From Sphingopyxis sp. CCNWLW2 (GTDB taxonomy: Bacteria > Pseudomonadota > Alphaproteobacteria > Sphingomonadales > Sphingomonadaceae), in the NCBI RefSeq assembly GCF_037095755.1, contig NZ_JBAWKJ010000003.1, forward strand, positions 558,001 to 622,000: a stretch of 64,000 nt of DNA, in the 5' to 3' direction. Below the pieces are notes generated by a model that saw only the letters and a list, made by a program, of their open reading frames with translations, did no database searches and was not told the origin of the DNA. How positions within the stretch are numbered: the stretch's first letter is position 1; every line of letters starts with the position of its first letter. Below, one piece after another: positions 1 to 8,044 of this stretch. The position numbers and the translations under genes are program-made.

Positions 1-1039
1 GCCAAACGGGCACGGTCGTTGCAGCTAGAAGCCAAGAGGGCGGCGCGCCTTCTAGATAGCGTCGCGCCATGCGTCGTAGAGTTGGTTGCGGTTGGTCGTC
101 TGCGTCCTTCTTGGCTAGAGTCCAAGAGCGGGGAACAACATATTCGGCCGCTTCAATCTCCGCTCTGGAAATGGCTTTGGATACCGCAAGTAAGCGTTCC
201 ACAAATGCGTTTGATCGCTTGGCGACTTCGGGAGGCGTGAGATGACTCCCAAGCTTTTCGCTTATCCATTCCACGAAATCCTTAAGAGTGGCTTGAATTA
301 TAACGATATTTTTAGCATTGAAGCTCGCAAGTTGAATCTCGGTGAAGTTGTCGGGCGTCACAAGAAAGGCCATTCCCAAGCCGGCTTCAGGTGATGGGCG
401 CGCTCTATCTAGCTCTGCGGACAAGATTGGCTCGTTCAGGCGGCTTCCGATAAAAATGGGGGTGTATGAGATATAGTCAGAAGATAATTCTCTATACCAA
501 TCATGCTCATTTTTGTTTATTCGGCGGTTGTAGTCGGCCGGACTAAAAATGAATCCGTGCTCAGGTTTCGATGCGTCGCCGTGAAGGTTTATGATTTGCA
601 GGTAGTCATGTCCGTCATGAACAGATACTTTATCTGCCAAACCGTTAAAATATTTTCTTATTTGTGAAGATGATTTTACGTTATTGATAGAGTCGTCAAT
701 ATTCCACGTATATATTCTTCTCCACGTGTATTTTAATAGATTCTGGATTTCGTCAGACGGCTGAATTTTCGTGTATTCTAAGCGAAGTATGTCTTCAAAC
801 TGCTTTTGGCTTATCCGTGGCCCCACTATCCCAGGAAGAACTTCTGGAAGCTCCTCGCCGGCATAGGGAAGCCCTACTTTTGTGGTAAGTAGTTCCGCTA
901 GCGCTTTGCCTTGACGAACCTTTTCTCCCTGCGAATTCAATGAAGTGGCAGAAGCGCCTGCTCCAAGAGCAAGTACAATATTTCCATCCTTCAGTGCATT
1001 CAAAAGCAACTGTTCATCGGCGGCATTAAGCTGAATCAC
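1..1039 (-). CDS. SIR2-like domain protein, partial (runs off left edge)
   Basis: An uninterrupted frame of about 346 codons runs from a GTG at 1039 to the first base of the window, so the C-terminus is missing. The GTG start is fixed by an in-frame TAA seven codons upstream and a GGAGAAGG ribosome site. Near the N-terminus is the Rossmann signature LALGAGAS, then YTWNIDD with the SIR2-type Asn and Asp, LHGD with the catalytic His, and PIFIGSRLNEP: the layout of SIR2_2-type NAD-consuming domains. The last visible residues (EGAPSWLLAA) resemble the linker before STAND or other sensor modules in antiphage SIR2 proteins, but that part lies outside the window. The codon use is AT-rich compared with leuA next door, which suggests horizontal acquisition. 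Role as a defence NADase is inferred from the family. Confidence 0.8.
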   Translation of the reverse strand, partial: MIQLNAADEQLLLNALKDGNIVLALGAGASATSLNSQGEKVRQGKALAELLTTKVGLPYAGEELPEVLPGIVGPRISQKQFEDILRLEYTKIQPSDEIQNLLKYTWRRIYTWNIDDSINNVKSSSQIRKYFNGLADKVSVHDGHDYLQIINLHGDASKPEHGFIFSPADYNRRINKNEHDWYRELSSDYISYTPIFIGSRLNEPILSAELDRARPSPEAGLGMAFLVTPDNFTEIQLASFNAKNIVIIQATLKDFVEWISEKLGSHLTPPEVAKRSNAFVERLLAVSKAISRAEIEAAEYVVPRSWTLAKKDADDQPQPTLRRMARRYLEGAPPSWLLAATTVPVW

Positions 1040-1164
1040 TTCCTTCTCCCCGGCAAATTACGCCGAGTTTACGGTTTTAGATCGAGCATTGCGAGCAGCA
1101 TTTTGGCGCGCTGAGTCGCGGCTTGGAATGAGTCATTTCAGAATGTGGTGATGCGAGGTGCCGG

Positions 1165-2829
1165 TTACGCCCCATTCGCCGCCGACAAAATCGCCCGAAC
1201 ACTCGCCGTCGCCACGTCCGTATCCAGCCCGCAGCCGAACAGGCTTTTCCCGTCCGCGGTGCGGCACTCCACGTAAGCTGCGGCCTGCACATTGCTGCCC
1301 TGGCCGATCGCGTGCTCGCTATAGTCGACGATGTCCATGATCGGGCCGCCTGACTCGGCGAGCGCGGCGATGACGCTGCTCATCAGGCCGTTGCCGCGGC
1401 CGCTGACGCTGCGCGGAGTGCCGTCGATGGTGAGCTTGCCCGCGAAGATGCGGTCGGTGCCCGCATGGCTCTCCGACCAGTCGACGAGCTGGAAGCGCTT
1501 GCCCTCGGTGACCAGATAGGCGTGGTCGAAGGCGCCCCAGATGTCCTCGGCGCCGAGTTCGCGGCTCGTCTCGTCGGCGAGTGCCTGGACGACGTGGCTG
1601 AAGCTCGCCTGCATTTTCTTGGGGAGTTTCAGGCCCTTGTCCTGTTCGAGCACCCACGCGACGCCGCCCTTGCCCGACTGGCTGTTGACGCGGATCACCG
1701 CTTCATAGCTGCGGCCGAGGTCGGCAGGGTCGATGGGGAGGTAGGGGACTTCCCAGCGCTCGTCATTCTGGCGTTCGCGCGCGGCGAAGCCTTTCTTGAT
1801 CGCGTCCTGATGGCTGCCCGAGAACGCCGTGTAGACGAGCTCGCCGCCATAGGGGTGGCGCGGGTGGACGGGCAGGCGATTGCAATATTCGACCGTCTGG
1901 ATGACCTCGTCGATGTTCGAGAAGTCGAGCTGCGGGTCGACGCCCTGCGTGTACATGTTGAGCGCGATGGTGACGAGGCAGGTGTTGCCGGTGCGCTCGC
2001 CATTGCCGAACAGGCAGCCCTCGACGCGGTCGGCGCCCGCGAGCAGGCCGAGTTCGGCCGCCGCGACGCCGGTGCCGCGGTCGTTGTGGGTGTGCAGGGA
2101 CAGGATCGCGGCGTTGCGGTTGGGGAGGTTCTTGCCGAAATATTCGATCTGGTCGGCGTAGATGTTCGCGGTGGAGGCCTCGACCGTCGCGGGGAGGTTG
2201 AGGATGATCGGGTTGTCGGTGGTGGGCTGGAGGATGTCCATCACCGCGGCGCACACCTCGATGCTGAAATCGATCTCGGTCGTCGAGAAGCATTCGGGGC
2301 TGTACTGGAAACGCCAGTTGGTTTGCGGCAGGCGCGCGGCATTGTCGCGGAGCTGCTTGGCGCCGTCGATCGCGATCTGTTTGATGTCGGCCTGATCCAT
2401 GCCGAACACGATCTTGCGCCACGCGGGGGCGACCGCGTTATAGACGTGGACGATCGCGGTTTTCGCGCCCGCGAGGCTGTCGAAGCTGGTGCGGATGAGG
2501 TCGGCGCGCGACTGGGTCAGCACCTGCGGCGTCACGTCGTCGGGGATGCGGCCTGATTTGACGAGGCCCGAGATGAAGTCGAACTCGGTCGCGCCGGCGC
2601 TGGGGAAGCCGACTTCGATCTCTTTCAGGCCGATGCGGACGAGCAGGTCGAAGAAGCGCGCCTTTTTCTCGGCATCCATCGGGTCGATCAGCGCCTGATT
2701 GCCATCGCGCATGTCGGTGGAGAGCCAGATTGGCGCCTTGGTGGTGACGCGGCCGGGCCATTCGCGGTGGCTCAAGGGAACCTGCGGAAAGGCGCTGTAC
2801 TTGACCGAGGGGTCGCGGAGCATGGTCAT
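1165..2829 (-). CDS. leuA: 2-isopropylmalate synthase
   Basis: First committed enzyme of leucine biosynthesis: condenses acetyl-CoA with 2-oxoisovalerate in the cytoplasm. The 554-residue product has the usual length of the long LeuA type, starting MTMLRDPSVKY. The HMGL-like barrel shows STDMRDGNQAL, the metal-binding region SLHTHNDRGTG and GNGERTGNTCL. The C-terminal LeuA dimer/regulatory domain (about residues 430-554, with GRGNGLMSSVIAAL and IGQGSNVQAAAYVE) is where leucine feedback acts in this family. It is monocistronic as far as seen and preceded by a leader peptide with five Leu codons (2913-2963), so transcription attenuation by leucine is likely. Confidence 0.96.
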   Translation of the reverse strand: MTMLRDPSVKYSAFPQVPLSHREWPGRVTTKAPIWLSTDMRDGNQALIDPMDAEKKARFFDLLVRIGLKEIEVGFPSAGATEFDFISGLVKSGRIPDDVTPQVLTQSRADLIRTSFDSLAGAKTAIVHVYNAVAPAWRKIVFGMDQADIKQIAIDGAKQLRDNAARLPQTNWRFQYSPECFSTTEIDFSIEVCAAVMDILQPTTDNPIILNLPATVEASTANIYADQIEYFGKNLPNRNAAILSLHTHNDRGTGVAAAELGLLAGADRVEGCLFGNGERTGNTCLVTIALNMYTQGVDPQLDFSNIDEVIQTVEYCNRLPVHPRHPYGGELVYTAFSGSHQDAIKKGFAARERQNDERWEVPYLPIDPADLGRSYEAVIRVNSQSGKGGVAWVLEQDKGLKLPKKMQASFSHVVQALADETSRELGAEDIWGAFDHAYLVTEGKRFQLVDWSESHAGTDRIFAGKLTIDGTPRSVSGRGNGLMSSVIAALAESGGPIMDIVDYSEHAIGQGSNVQAAAYVECRTADGKSLFGCGLDTDVATASVRAILSAANGA

Positions 2830-2963
2830 GGTGTTAAAACTTCTTCTGGTGGTTGCGATGCTGTGTCGATCGGACCCTTGAGCGGGTGGCCGCGACTAGC
2901 GCGCAGCCAGTGTCACGCCCAAGGGCGTGTAAGTCGCAGAAGAAGAAGGGCGTTGCCGCGCAT
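2830..2963 (-). promoter_or_regulatory. leuA leader region, candidate leucine attenuator
   Basis: The 133 bases before leuA contain a 16-residue reading frame (2913-2963) with Leu codons CTT CTT CTT CTG and, after one Arg, CTT. A perfect 7-bp hairpin with the short TT loop lies at 2914-2929, over the end of the frame. A second weaker stem (GGCTGCG/CGCGGCC with one wobble) follows at about 2890-2910. No clear T-run terminator is visible, so the exact mechanism is not settled. The arrangement matches proteobacterial leucine attenuators. Confidence 0.6.
2913..2963 (-). CDS. Leucine-rich leader peptide (LeuL-like)
   Basis: ATG at 2963 to TGA at 2913 encodes MRGNALLLLRLTRPWA. Four consecutive Leu codons plus a fifth two codons on are far above expectation for 16 residues and sit in the correct strand and place for a leuA attenuation leader. 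No good Shine-Dalgarno sequence precedes the ATG (the bases are AATAGCCTCCTC), which weakens the case; translation could be weak or leaderless. Role: ribosome stalling on charged-leucine shortage would alter leader RNA folding ahead of leuA (inference from the known family). Confidence 0.6.
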   Translation of the reverse strand: MRGNALLLLRLTRPWA

Positions 2964-3032
2964 GAGGAGGCTATTGGTTCAAAATGTCGCGTTTGGCAAG
3001 GGGGGAGTGTGAAAATTGCGTGGCGGGCGGGC

Positions 3033-3518
3033 TCAGCCTGTCACCCATTCGACCTTCGGATCGTTGAAATCGACGACGTCGGCGAGCTCGCGGACGTTCG
3101 GATAGCCGTAGCCGACGAGGTTGATGAAGGTCTGGATGTTGAGCGCGAGCGCGGCCGATTTGAGCGGCACGGGGCTGCGGTGGTTCGAGAAATTATTGTT
3201 GCAATAGATGAGGATGGGACGGCCCTGGTTCGCGCCCACCACCGCGGCGAGGCTCTCGGCGGTGAAGTCGGTGAGCGGCAGGTTGACCGCGCCCTTGATA
3301 TGGCCGCGCGCGAAGGCGTCCTTCGAACGCGCGTCGAGGAGGAGGGTGCCGGGCTTCGCGGCCTCGGCCTTGAAGGCGTCGAAGGCGATGAGGCGCGTCG
3401 CGCGCGCGGGGGCGACGCTGGCGGTGAGCGTCTGGAACGCGGGATAGTCGATCTGCGGATTGGCTTGCGCCAGCGCGGGGGTGGCGGTGAGGGCGAGAGC
3501 GAGAAGCAGGGTGCGCAT
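3033..3518 (-). CDS. Periplasmic rhodanese-like protein
   Basis: 161 residues with a Sec signal peptide (MRTLLLALALTATPALAQA, cleavage after about residue 19) and one rhodanese domain. The domain shows LLLDARSKDAFARGHIKGAVNLPL and the active-site loop IYCNNNFSNH with the single catalytic Cys. Rhodanese domains transfer sulfane sulfur or act as phosphatase-like folds; the substrate of this exported version is not deducible. Start at 3518 gives the complete signal peptide. It stands alone between leuA's leader and a hairpin at 3587-3617. Confidence 0.85.
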   Translation of the reverse strand: MRTLLLALALTATPALAQANPQIDYPAFQTLTASVAPARATRLIAFDAFKAEAAKPGTLLLDARSKDAFARGHIKGAVNLPLTDFTAESLAAVVGANQGRPILIYCNNNFSNHRSPVPLKSAALALNIQTFINLVGYGYPNVRELADVVDFNDPKVEWVTG

Positions 3519-3586
3519 GGTGATCCTCCCTTGAATATTGGGAGGCTACGCCGTGCTTGCTGGCTCTGCGATGAACCGAAAATGTC

Positions 3587-3617
3587 GCCGGACCGCAAAG
3601 CGGCTTCGCGGTCCGGC
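3587..3617 (-). terminator. Hairpin after the 117-residue ORF
   Basis: Perfect 10-bp stem GCCGGACCGC/GCGGTCCGGC with an 11-base loop, 30 bases past the stop of the minus-strand gene at 3647. There is no T-run, so intrinsic termination is uncertain. Confidence 0.5.
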
Positions 3618-3646
3618 GCAGTGCAGGGGGTGGTTGCGGGGCGGGA

Positions 3647-4000
3647 TCAGGCGGCTTCGCTCTCGTCGTCGTCTTCGTCCCACGGTTCGAAAACCTCGTC
3701 CTCGATCAGATTGTCGACCGCGTGGATGCGCACGCCGATGCACCAGTCCAGAAGCGGGCCTTCCCATGCGGCCTCGACTTCGCTGAGGACTTCGGCGGCG
3801 TCAGCGGGGCGATCGCCGACGAGGTCGAAATCCTGCACGCCGTCGTCGGGCGGGGTGATGTAGACATGCGGGTCGAGCCGGATATTCGCCCAGCCCGCGG
3901 TGGGGGCGAGACCCTCGACCTCGACGACCAGCAGCGGATTTTCCTCGTCGCCGTCGATCGAGGCGTTCACTTCGACAATTTCGCGTACCAGTTCGCTCAT
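3647..4000 (-). CDS. Acidic conserved hypothetical protein
   Basis: 117 residues, strongly acidic, ending in a Glu/Asp-rich tail (EPWDEDDDESEAA). No signal peptide, membrane segment or recognisable motif. The ATG at 4000 is preferred over the GTG at 4003 because AGGAG lies seven bases upstream. It has its own downstream hairpin and is separated from yceI by a terminator, so it is probably transcribed alone. Function unknown; I recognise no family with certainty. Confidence 0.7.
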   Translation of the reverse strand: MSELVREIVEVNASIDGDEENPLLVVEVEGLAPTAGWANIRLDPHVYITPPDDGVQDFDLVGDRPADAAEVLSEVEAAWEGPLLDWCIGVRIHAVDNLIEDEVFEPWDEDDDESEAA

Positions 4001-4017
4001 CACATGGCTCCTGTACG

Positions 4018-4049
4018 AAAAGGGGCGGGACCCGCGAAGGTCCCGCCCC
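4018..4049 (-). terminator. Rho-independent terminator of the YceI gene
   Basis: Perfect 11-bp stem GGGGCGGGACC/GGTCCCGCCCC with a 6-base loop, followed on the minus strand by TTTT. It sits 36 bases past the YceI stop. Confidence 0.85.
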
Positions 4050-4085
4050 GTTCATACGCAGCGCGTGTGACAGATTGGCGTGAGC

Positions 4086-4724
4086 TTACTGCTTTTCGAA
4101 CGCGGCGTGGATTTCGAGTTCGACCGCGTCGCTGACGTAGGGAATGCCCATCGAGACGCCGAAATCGCTGCGCTTGATCGTCGTTTCGGCCTGGAAACCG
4201 ATGGTTTCCTTCTTGTTCATGCCGACGCCCGCGCCGTGGAAATCGACGTCGAGGGTGACGGGCTTGGTCACGCCGTTGAGCGTGAGGTTGCCGGTGACCT
4301 TGGCTTCGTCGCCGTCGCTGCCCGGAACGACGCTGGTCGAAACGAATTTGGCGTCGGCGGGGGCGGCGCCGAAGAAGTCGGGCTTGCCGCCGTCCTTGCC
4401 GGCGCGGAGCAGGTGGCTGGTCAGCCCGGCGCTGGCGGTGGTGACCTTTGCCACGGGGATCGTCACGTCGACCTTGGCCGCGGCGAGATTCTTGGGATCG
4501 ATGACCAGCGTGCCGGTCACGTCGCCGAAGATGCCGGTATATTTGCTGAAGCCGAGGTGATCGACTTCCCACACGACCATCGTGTGGAGCGGATCGGCGG
4601 CGTAGGTGCCCGCGGTGACGCGCGTCTTGTCGGGCGCGCCGGGGGCGGAGCCGCCCTGCGCGAGGACGATCGGGGTCGCGACGACGGCGAGTGCGAGGGC
4701 GGCGAGGGGGACGATGCGACGCAT
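4086..4724 (-). CDS. YceI family periplasmic protein
   Basis: 212 residues with an N-terminal signal sequence (hydrophobic residues 4-22, cut near AQG). The mature part is a YceI lipocalin-like barrel: start DPLHTMVVWEVDHLGFSKYTG, then GDVTGTLVIDPKNL, LTLNGVTKPVTLDVDF and the end FGVSMGIPYVSDAVELEI, all family hallmarks. YceI proteins bind polyisoprenoids or other lipids in the periplasm and are often induced by base or stress; the ligand here is unknown. Monocistronic, with a strong terminator at 4018-4049. Confidence 0.93.
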   Translation of the reverse strand: MRRIVPLAALALAVVATPIVLAQGGSAPGAPDKTRVTAGTYAADPLHTMVVWEVDHLGFSKYTGIFGDVTGTLVIDPKNLAAAKVDVTIPVAKVTTASAGLTSHLLRAGKDGGKPDFFGAAPADAKFVSTSVVPGSDGDEAKVTGNLTLNGVTKPVTLDVDFHGAGVGMNKKETIGFQAETTIKRSDFGVSMGIPYVSDAVELEIHAAFEKQ

Positions 4725-4920
4725 GAGGAAGTCTCCTGTTGAGGAAGGCGCGAAGCTAGGCGAAGGCGAGGGAGGGCGTCAATAAGCCCGACGGAAACGC
4801 AGCGTTGCGATTTCGTCCCACGGCAGCGCGCCGTCGCAAGGCGCTTGTGCCGCGCCCGCTTTCATGCTGCAATGCGGTAAGTTACGGAAGCTGGGCACGA
4901 AGGCTGGGGGGCCGACGTCG

Positions 4921-6036
4921 ATGGATAGCTTGTTCGTCCGCGAAGCGGGCGAGGTCGAAAATGCCTTTCTGGCGGCGCCGTTCGAGGAGGACGGCTGGAA
5001 CGCGGCGCTGCGCCTGTTCGCGCGGCGGACCGGATCGTCGCGCGCGCAATTGCTGGGGCTGGGCGACGACGCGACTTTGTTCAACTTCATGCCCGATATC
5101 GACCCCGCCTATCAGCGCGAGTTCGTGGAAATCGAGGGATGGCGGCCCGAGGTCAACTGGCGCGTCGCCGCGAGCGGCCGCCCGCTCGAGATATTGAGCG
5201 AGGCGCATTACGACATCGCGCGCCAGCACAGCGGCACCGACGATTATGAAGAGCATATCCGCAAGTGGGACGGCGTCCACGGCTGCCAGACCGTGCTGGT
5301 CGAGGGCGAGGGGCTGCTCGTCGGGCTGGCGGCGCTGCGGTCCGAGCGCGACGGCCGCACCGGGCGGCGCGACCGCAAGCTGTTCGCCGCGGGCGCGACC
5401 TATGCGCTGGCGGCGGTCCGCATGCAGCAGGCGATGGCGCAGCGCGGCGCGGCGATGACCGTCGGCGCGTTCGACGCGATCGGCGTCGCGGCCTTCCTGA
5501 TCGATCGCCAGGGCGCGGTCGCCGCGCTGTCGGCGGCGGCCGAGGCGATCGTCGGCGACGGTGCGGGCGGGGCGCTGCGCCTGCGCCGCGGCCGGCTGGG
5601 CGCTGCGCGGCGCGATGCCGATGCGGCGTTGCAGGCGGCGCTCGGCCGCGCGCTGAACGGGGAGGCGATGCAGCAGCAATGGATCGGGTCGCCGCAGGAG
5701 GGCGGGGGCGAAAGCGGCGGGCTGCTGTGTGAAATCTTTCGCCTGCCGCGGCGCGAATGGGATTTCGGGTTCGACCCGCGCGTGCTGGTCGTCGCGCGGC
5801 GCGCGGCGGACATTCCCGCGATGCGGATCGTACCGCTGCGCGCGGCGCTGGGGCTGACCGAGGCCGAAGCCGAGATCGCGCTGCACCTGGCGAATGGCGA
5901 GGCGCGCGAGGAGATCGCCGCCGGTCGCGGCACGAGCACGCAGACGCTAAGCACGCAGATCAAGTCGATCCTGCGCAAGAGCGACGTCACCCGCGAGGCC
6001 GAACTGACGGCGCTGGTGAACCGTTTGCTGCGCTAG
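4921..6036 (+). CDS. LuxR-type HTH transcriptional regulator
   Basis: 371 residues from the ATG at 4921 (MDSLFVREAGEVENAF). An in-frame ATG at 4864 would add 19 residues that look non-coding. The C-terminal 65 residues form a LuxR/GerE helix-turn-helix (LGLTEAEAEIALHLANGEAR, then TQTLSTQIKSILRKSDVTRE). The N-terminal part (about 1-180) resembles PAS/GAF-like sensor regions of Sphingomonad LuxR proteins, with a central PAS-like stretch (AFLIDRQGAVAALS). No autoinducer synthase is nearby, so it is an orphan regulator with unknown signal and targets. Confidence 0.85.
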   Translation: MDSLFVREAGEVENAFLAAPFEEDGWNAALRLFARRTGSSRAQLLGLGDDATLFNFMPDIDPAYQREFVEIEGWRPEVNWRVAASGRPLEILSEAHYDIARQHSGTDDYEEHIRKWDGVHGCQTVLVEGEGLLVGLAALRSERDGRTGRRDRKLFAAGATYALAAVRMQQAMAQRGAAMTVGAFDAIGVAAFLIDRQGAVAALSAAAEAIVGDGAGGALRLRRGRLGAARRDADAALQAALGRALNGEAMQQQWIGSPQEGGGESGGLLCEIFRLPRREWDFGFDPRVLVVARRAADIPAMRIVPLRAALGLTEAEAEIALHLANGEAREEIAAGRGTSTQTLSTQIKSILRKSDVTREAELTALVNRLLR

Positions 6037-6259
6037 AAGAAGGGGAGCATCGAGGGACCGGAAGATACCGGCGGCGGGTCGCGAGCCGCCGATATCCCCC
6101 CTCAGGCCGGGCGCCGTCGTTGCCGTGCAACGCCGTGCCCACCATCATCCACCGGCAGGCCGAGGCAAGCCGTTGATCCGCGGCGAGTATCATCGATCCG
6201 TCGCGGGTGTCATACCCTGACCGGGGTATATGCGACGAGCGGAGGGTTAGGTCCTGACC

Positions 6260-6676
6260 CTAGGGCGCGCGGCGCGCCTCGAACCATTCGCGCATCGCCG
6301 CGGCGGCGCAGCCGGTGAAGCCGTAGCTGCCGACGGGCGAGCAGCTGTTCGGGCGGCTCGCTGCCGCGGCGCCATTGGTATAGCCGTCGACGGCCGAGGC
6401 CCAGCTGCCGCCGCCGGCGGGAGCATCTTCCTTCAGTTCCTCGCGCAATTCCTTGGGTACGCGGTAGCGTTCGGCTTCGGGCTGCTGCGCGCACACGATG
6501 ATCTCGTCGCCTTTGGGTTCGGGGCAGGGCTCGTCGCCATAGGTGTAGAGGACCGAGGTGCGCTGCGGCGGCTCGCTCGACTGGGCGAGCGAGCTGTCGT
6601 TCTGCGCCAGTGCGGGCGCGGCGAAGGCGAGCGCCGCGAAGAGGGGGAGGAGGAGGAGGCCGGCTGTTTTCTTCAT
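6260..6676 (-). CDS. Secreted hypothetical protein
   Basis: 138 residues with a Lys-Lys/hydrophobic signal peptide (MKKTAGLLLLPLFAALAFAA, cut at ALAQ). The mature part has four Cys, the stretch CPEPKGDEIIVCA followed by an ERYRVPKELR segment that recurs in small Sphingomonad secreted proteins, and a final Cys pair around SYGFTGCAAA. Function unknown. It stands alone; flanking spacers of about 220 and 280 bases show only short GC-rich hairpins such as the one around 6210-6225. Confidence 0.75.
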   Translation of the reverse strand: MKKTAGLLLLPLFAALAFAAPALAQNDSSLAQSSEPPQRTSVLYTYGDEPCPEPKGDEIIVCAQQPEAERYRVPKELREELKEDAPAGGGSWASAVDGYTNGAAAASRPNSCSPVGSYGFTGCAAAAMREWFEARRAP

Positions 6677-6960
6677 TATCGATCGCGTTCCCAGACCCCA
6701 TGTCCCCGCGGCGCAGATTGCCGTGCGGAGATGAACCTAAGCCGAACTCGTCCGGCGTAACCCATTGCGCTTTCGGCGGGAACGGGAATGCGGCGGCCCG
6801 GCGCGGGGCCGATGTTACTCAGATGGTGACTGGAAAATGGAAAACCAGACCCCGTTCCGCTAGTTCGTCGCAGCGGGTGGGCCTTTGCAACGCTGAATTT
6901 GGTTGCAAGCTGAAGCGCGGCAATTCCTCCTTTGGGAGAAGGGGAAAATGAGGGTTTATC

Positions 6961-7791
6961 TTAATCGCCCAACCAATCGGTTGTGATCTTGCCCCTATGC
7001 CCCTCCGGCGCCAGCGCGGCGCGCAGGGCTTCCAGCAGAGGCGGCAGCGCCTGCGTGAAGGCGTAGGGCGGGTTGACGATAAAAAGGCCCGCGCCGTTAT
7101 AGATGTCGGGCTGATCGCTATCGTACAACCAATGCTCCACCACCAGAAACTTCGGGATGCCGAGCTTTCGTAGCTGCGCCTTCCACCGCACATGCGTGGC
7201 GCGGTCTTTCAGCGGATACCAGACCACCGTCACGCCATGCGCCCATTTGCGGGTAGCCGCGGCGAGGGTGGCGGTGATGCATGCGCGTTCGTCGGTCTGC
7301 TCGTACGGAGGGTCGACGACCACCACGCCGCGCGCGGTGCGGGGCGGCAGCATCGCCAGCCAAAACTCGTAAGCGTCGCGCTCATGCACGGCGGCGGATG
7401 TGTCGCGCATCGCGCCGCGCAGGGCATAGACGTCTTCGAGATGTTTCTCGTTCAGGATCAGAAAATCCTGCGGACGCAGAAGCTGCGCCAGAAATCGCGG
7501 CGATCCGGGGTAGAGGCGCGGCTCTTCCCCGGCATTTACCGCCTGCACGGCGGCGCGATAGTCGTCCAGCAACGGGTTCGTGTCGGCAAAGGCGCGCACT
7601 ACGCCCTGTGTAGCCTCGCCGGTGCGTTGCGCCTCATCGCCGCCAAGGTCGTACAGGCCGCAGCCGGCGTGGGTATCGATCAGGGTGAGCGCGCTCTCTT
7701 TGAGCTGCAACGCCCGCACGAGGGCGATCAGCAGGCTGTGCTTTACGACGTCGGCGCTGTTTCCAGCATGAAAGCTATGGCGATAATTCAT
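6961..7791 (-). CDS. rlmJ: 23S rRNA (adenine(2030)-N6)-methyltransferase
   Basis: 276 residues matching RlmJ (YhiR): MNYRHSFHAGNSADVVKH at the N-terminus, the SAM-binding LIDTHAGCGLYDL, and the catalytic motif IV VVVDPPYE with the DPPY typical of N6-adenine methylases. It methylates A2030 of 23S rRNA from SAM. Length and start agree with the family. Monocistronic on the minus strand; the 253 bases between it and bioA contain nothing I recognise. Confidence 0.95.
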   Translation of the reverse strand: MNYRHSFHAGNSADVVKHSLLIALVRALQLKESALTLIDTHAGCGLYDLGGDEAQRTGEATQGVVRAFADTNPLLDDYRAAVQAVNAGEEPRLYPGSPRFLAQLLRPQDFLILNEKHLEDVYALRGAMRDTSAAVHERDAYEFWLAMLPPRTARGVVVVDPPYEQTDERACITATLAAATRKWAHGVTVVWYPLKDRATHVRWKAQLRKLGIPKFLVVEHWLYDSDQPDIYNGAGLFIVNPPYAFTQALPPLLEALRAALAPEGHRGKITTDWLGD

Positions 7792-8044
7792 TGTAATTCA
7801 GTATCCTGGCGATCTGCCTCTATACCAACGGCTGGGCGCGGAAGCCGGGCGCGAGGCGATGGAAGCAACCAATCCGGTGCCCGTATAGCGTCGGGCGGAA
7901 ACCTTCAAAGCATTCTGCACAATGCCTCAAGGAGCCGGATGCGATTGGCTTTGACTGCGGCGCTTCGACGTCCGCGTCTGTCGGTAGCGGACCTGCACCC
8001 GCCCAATGTCGAATGACTTGGATCGGTCGTTTCCCGCCACTGCC

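Noticed and set aside
1465..2556. Long plus-strand frame opposite leuA
   Set aside because: It is the GC-driven mirror of leuA, with Arg/Val/Asp-rich composition and no motifs.
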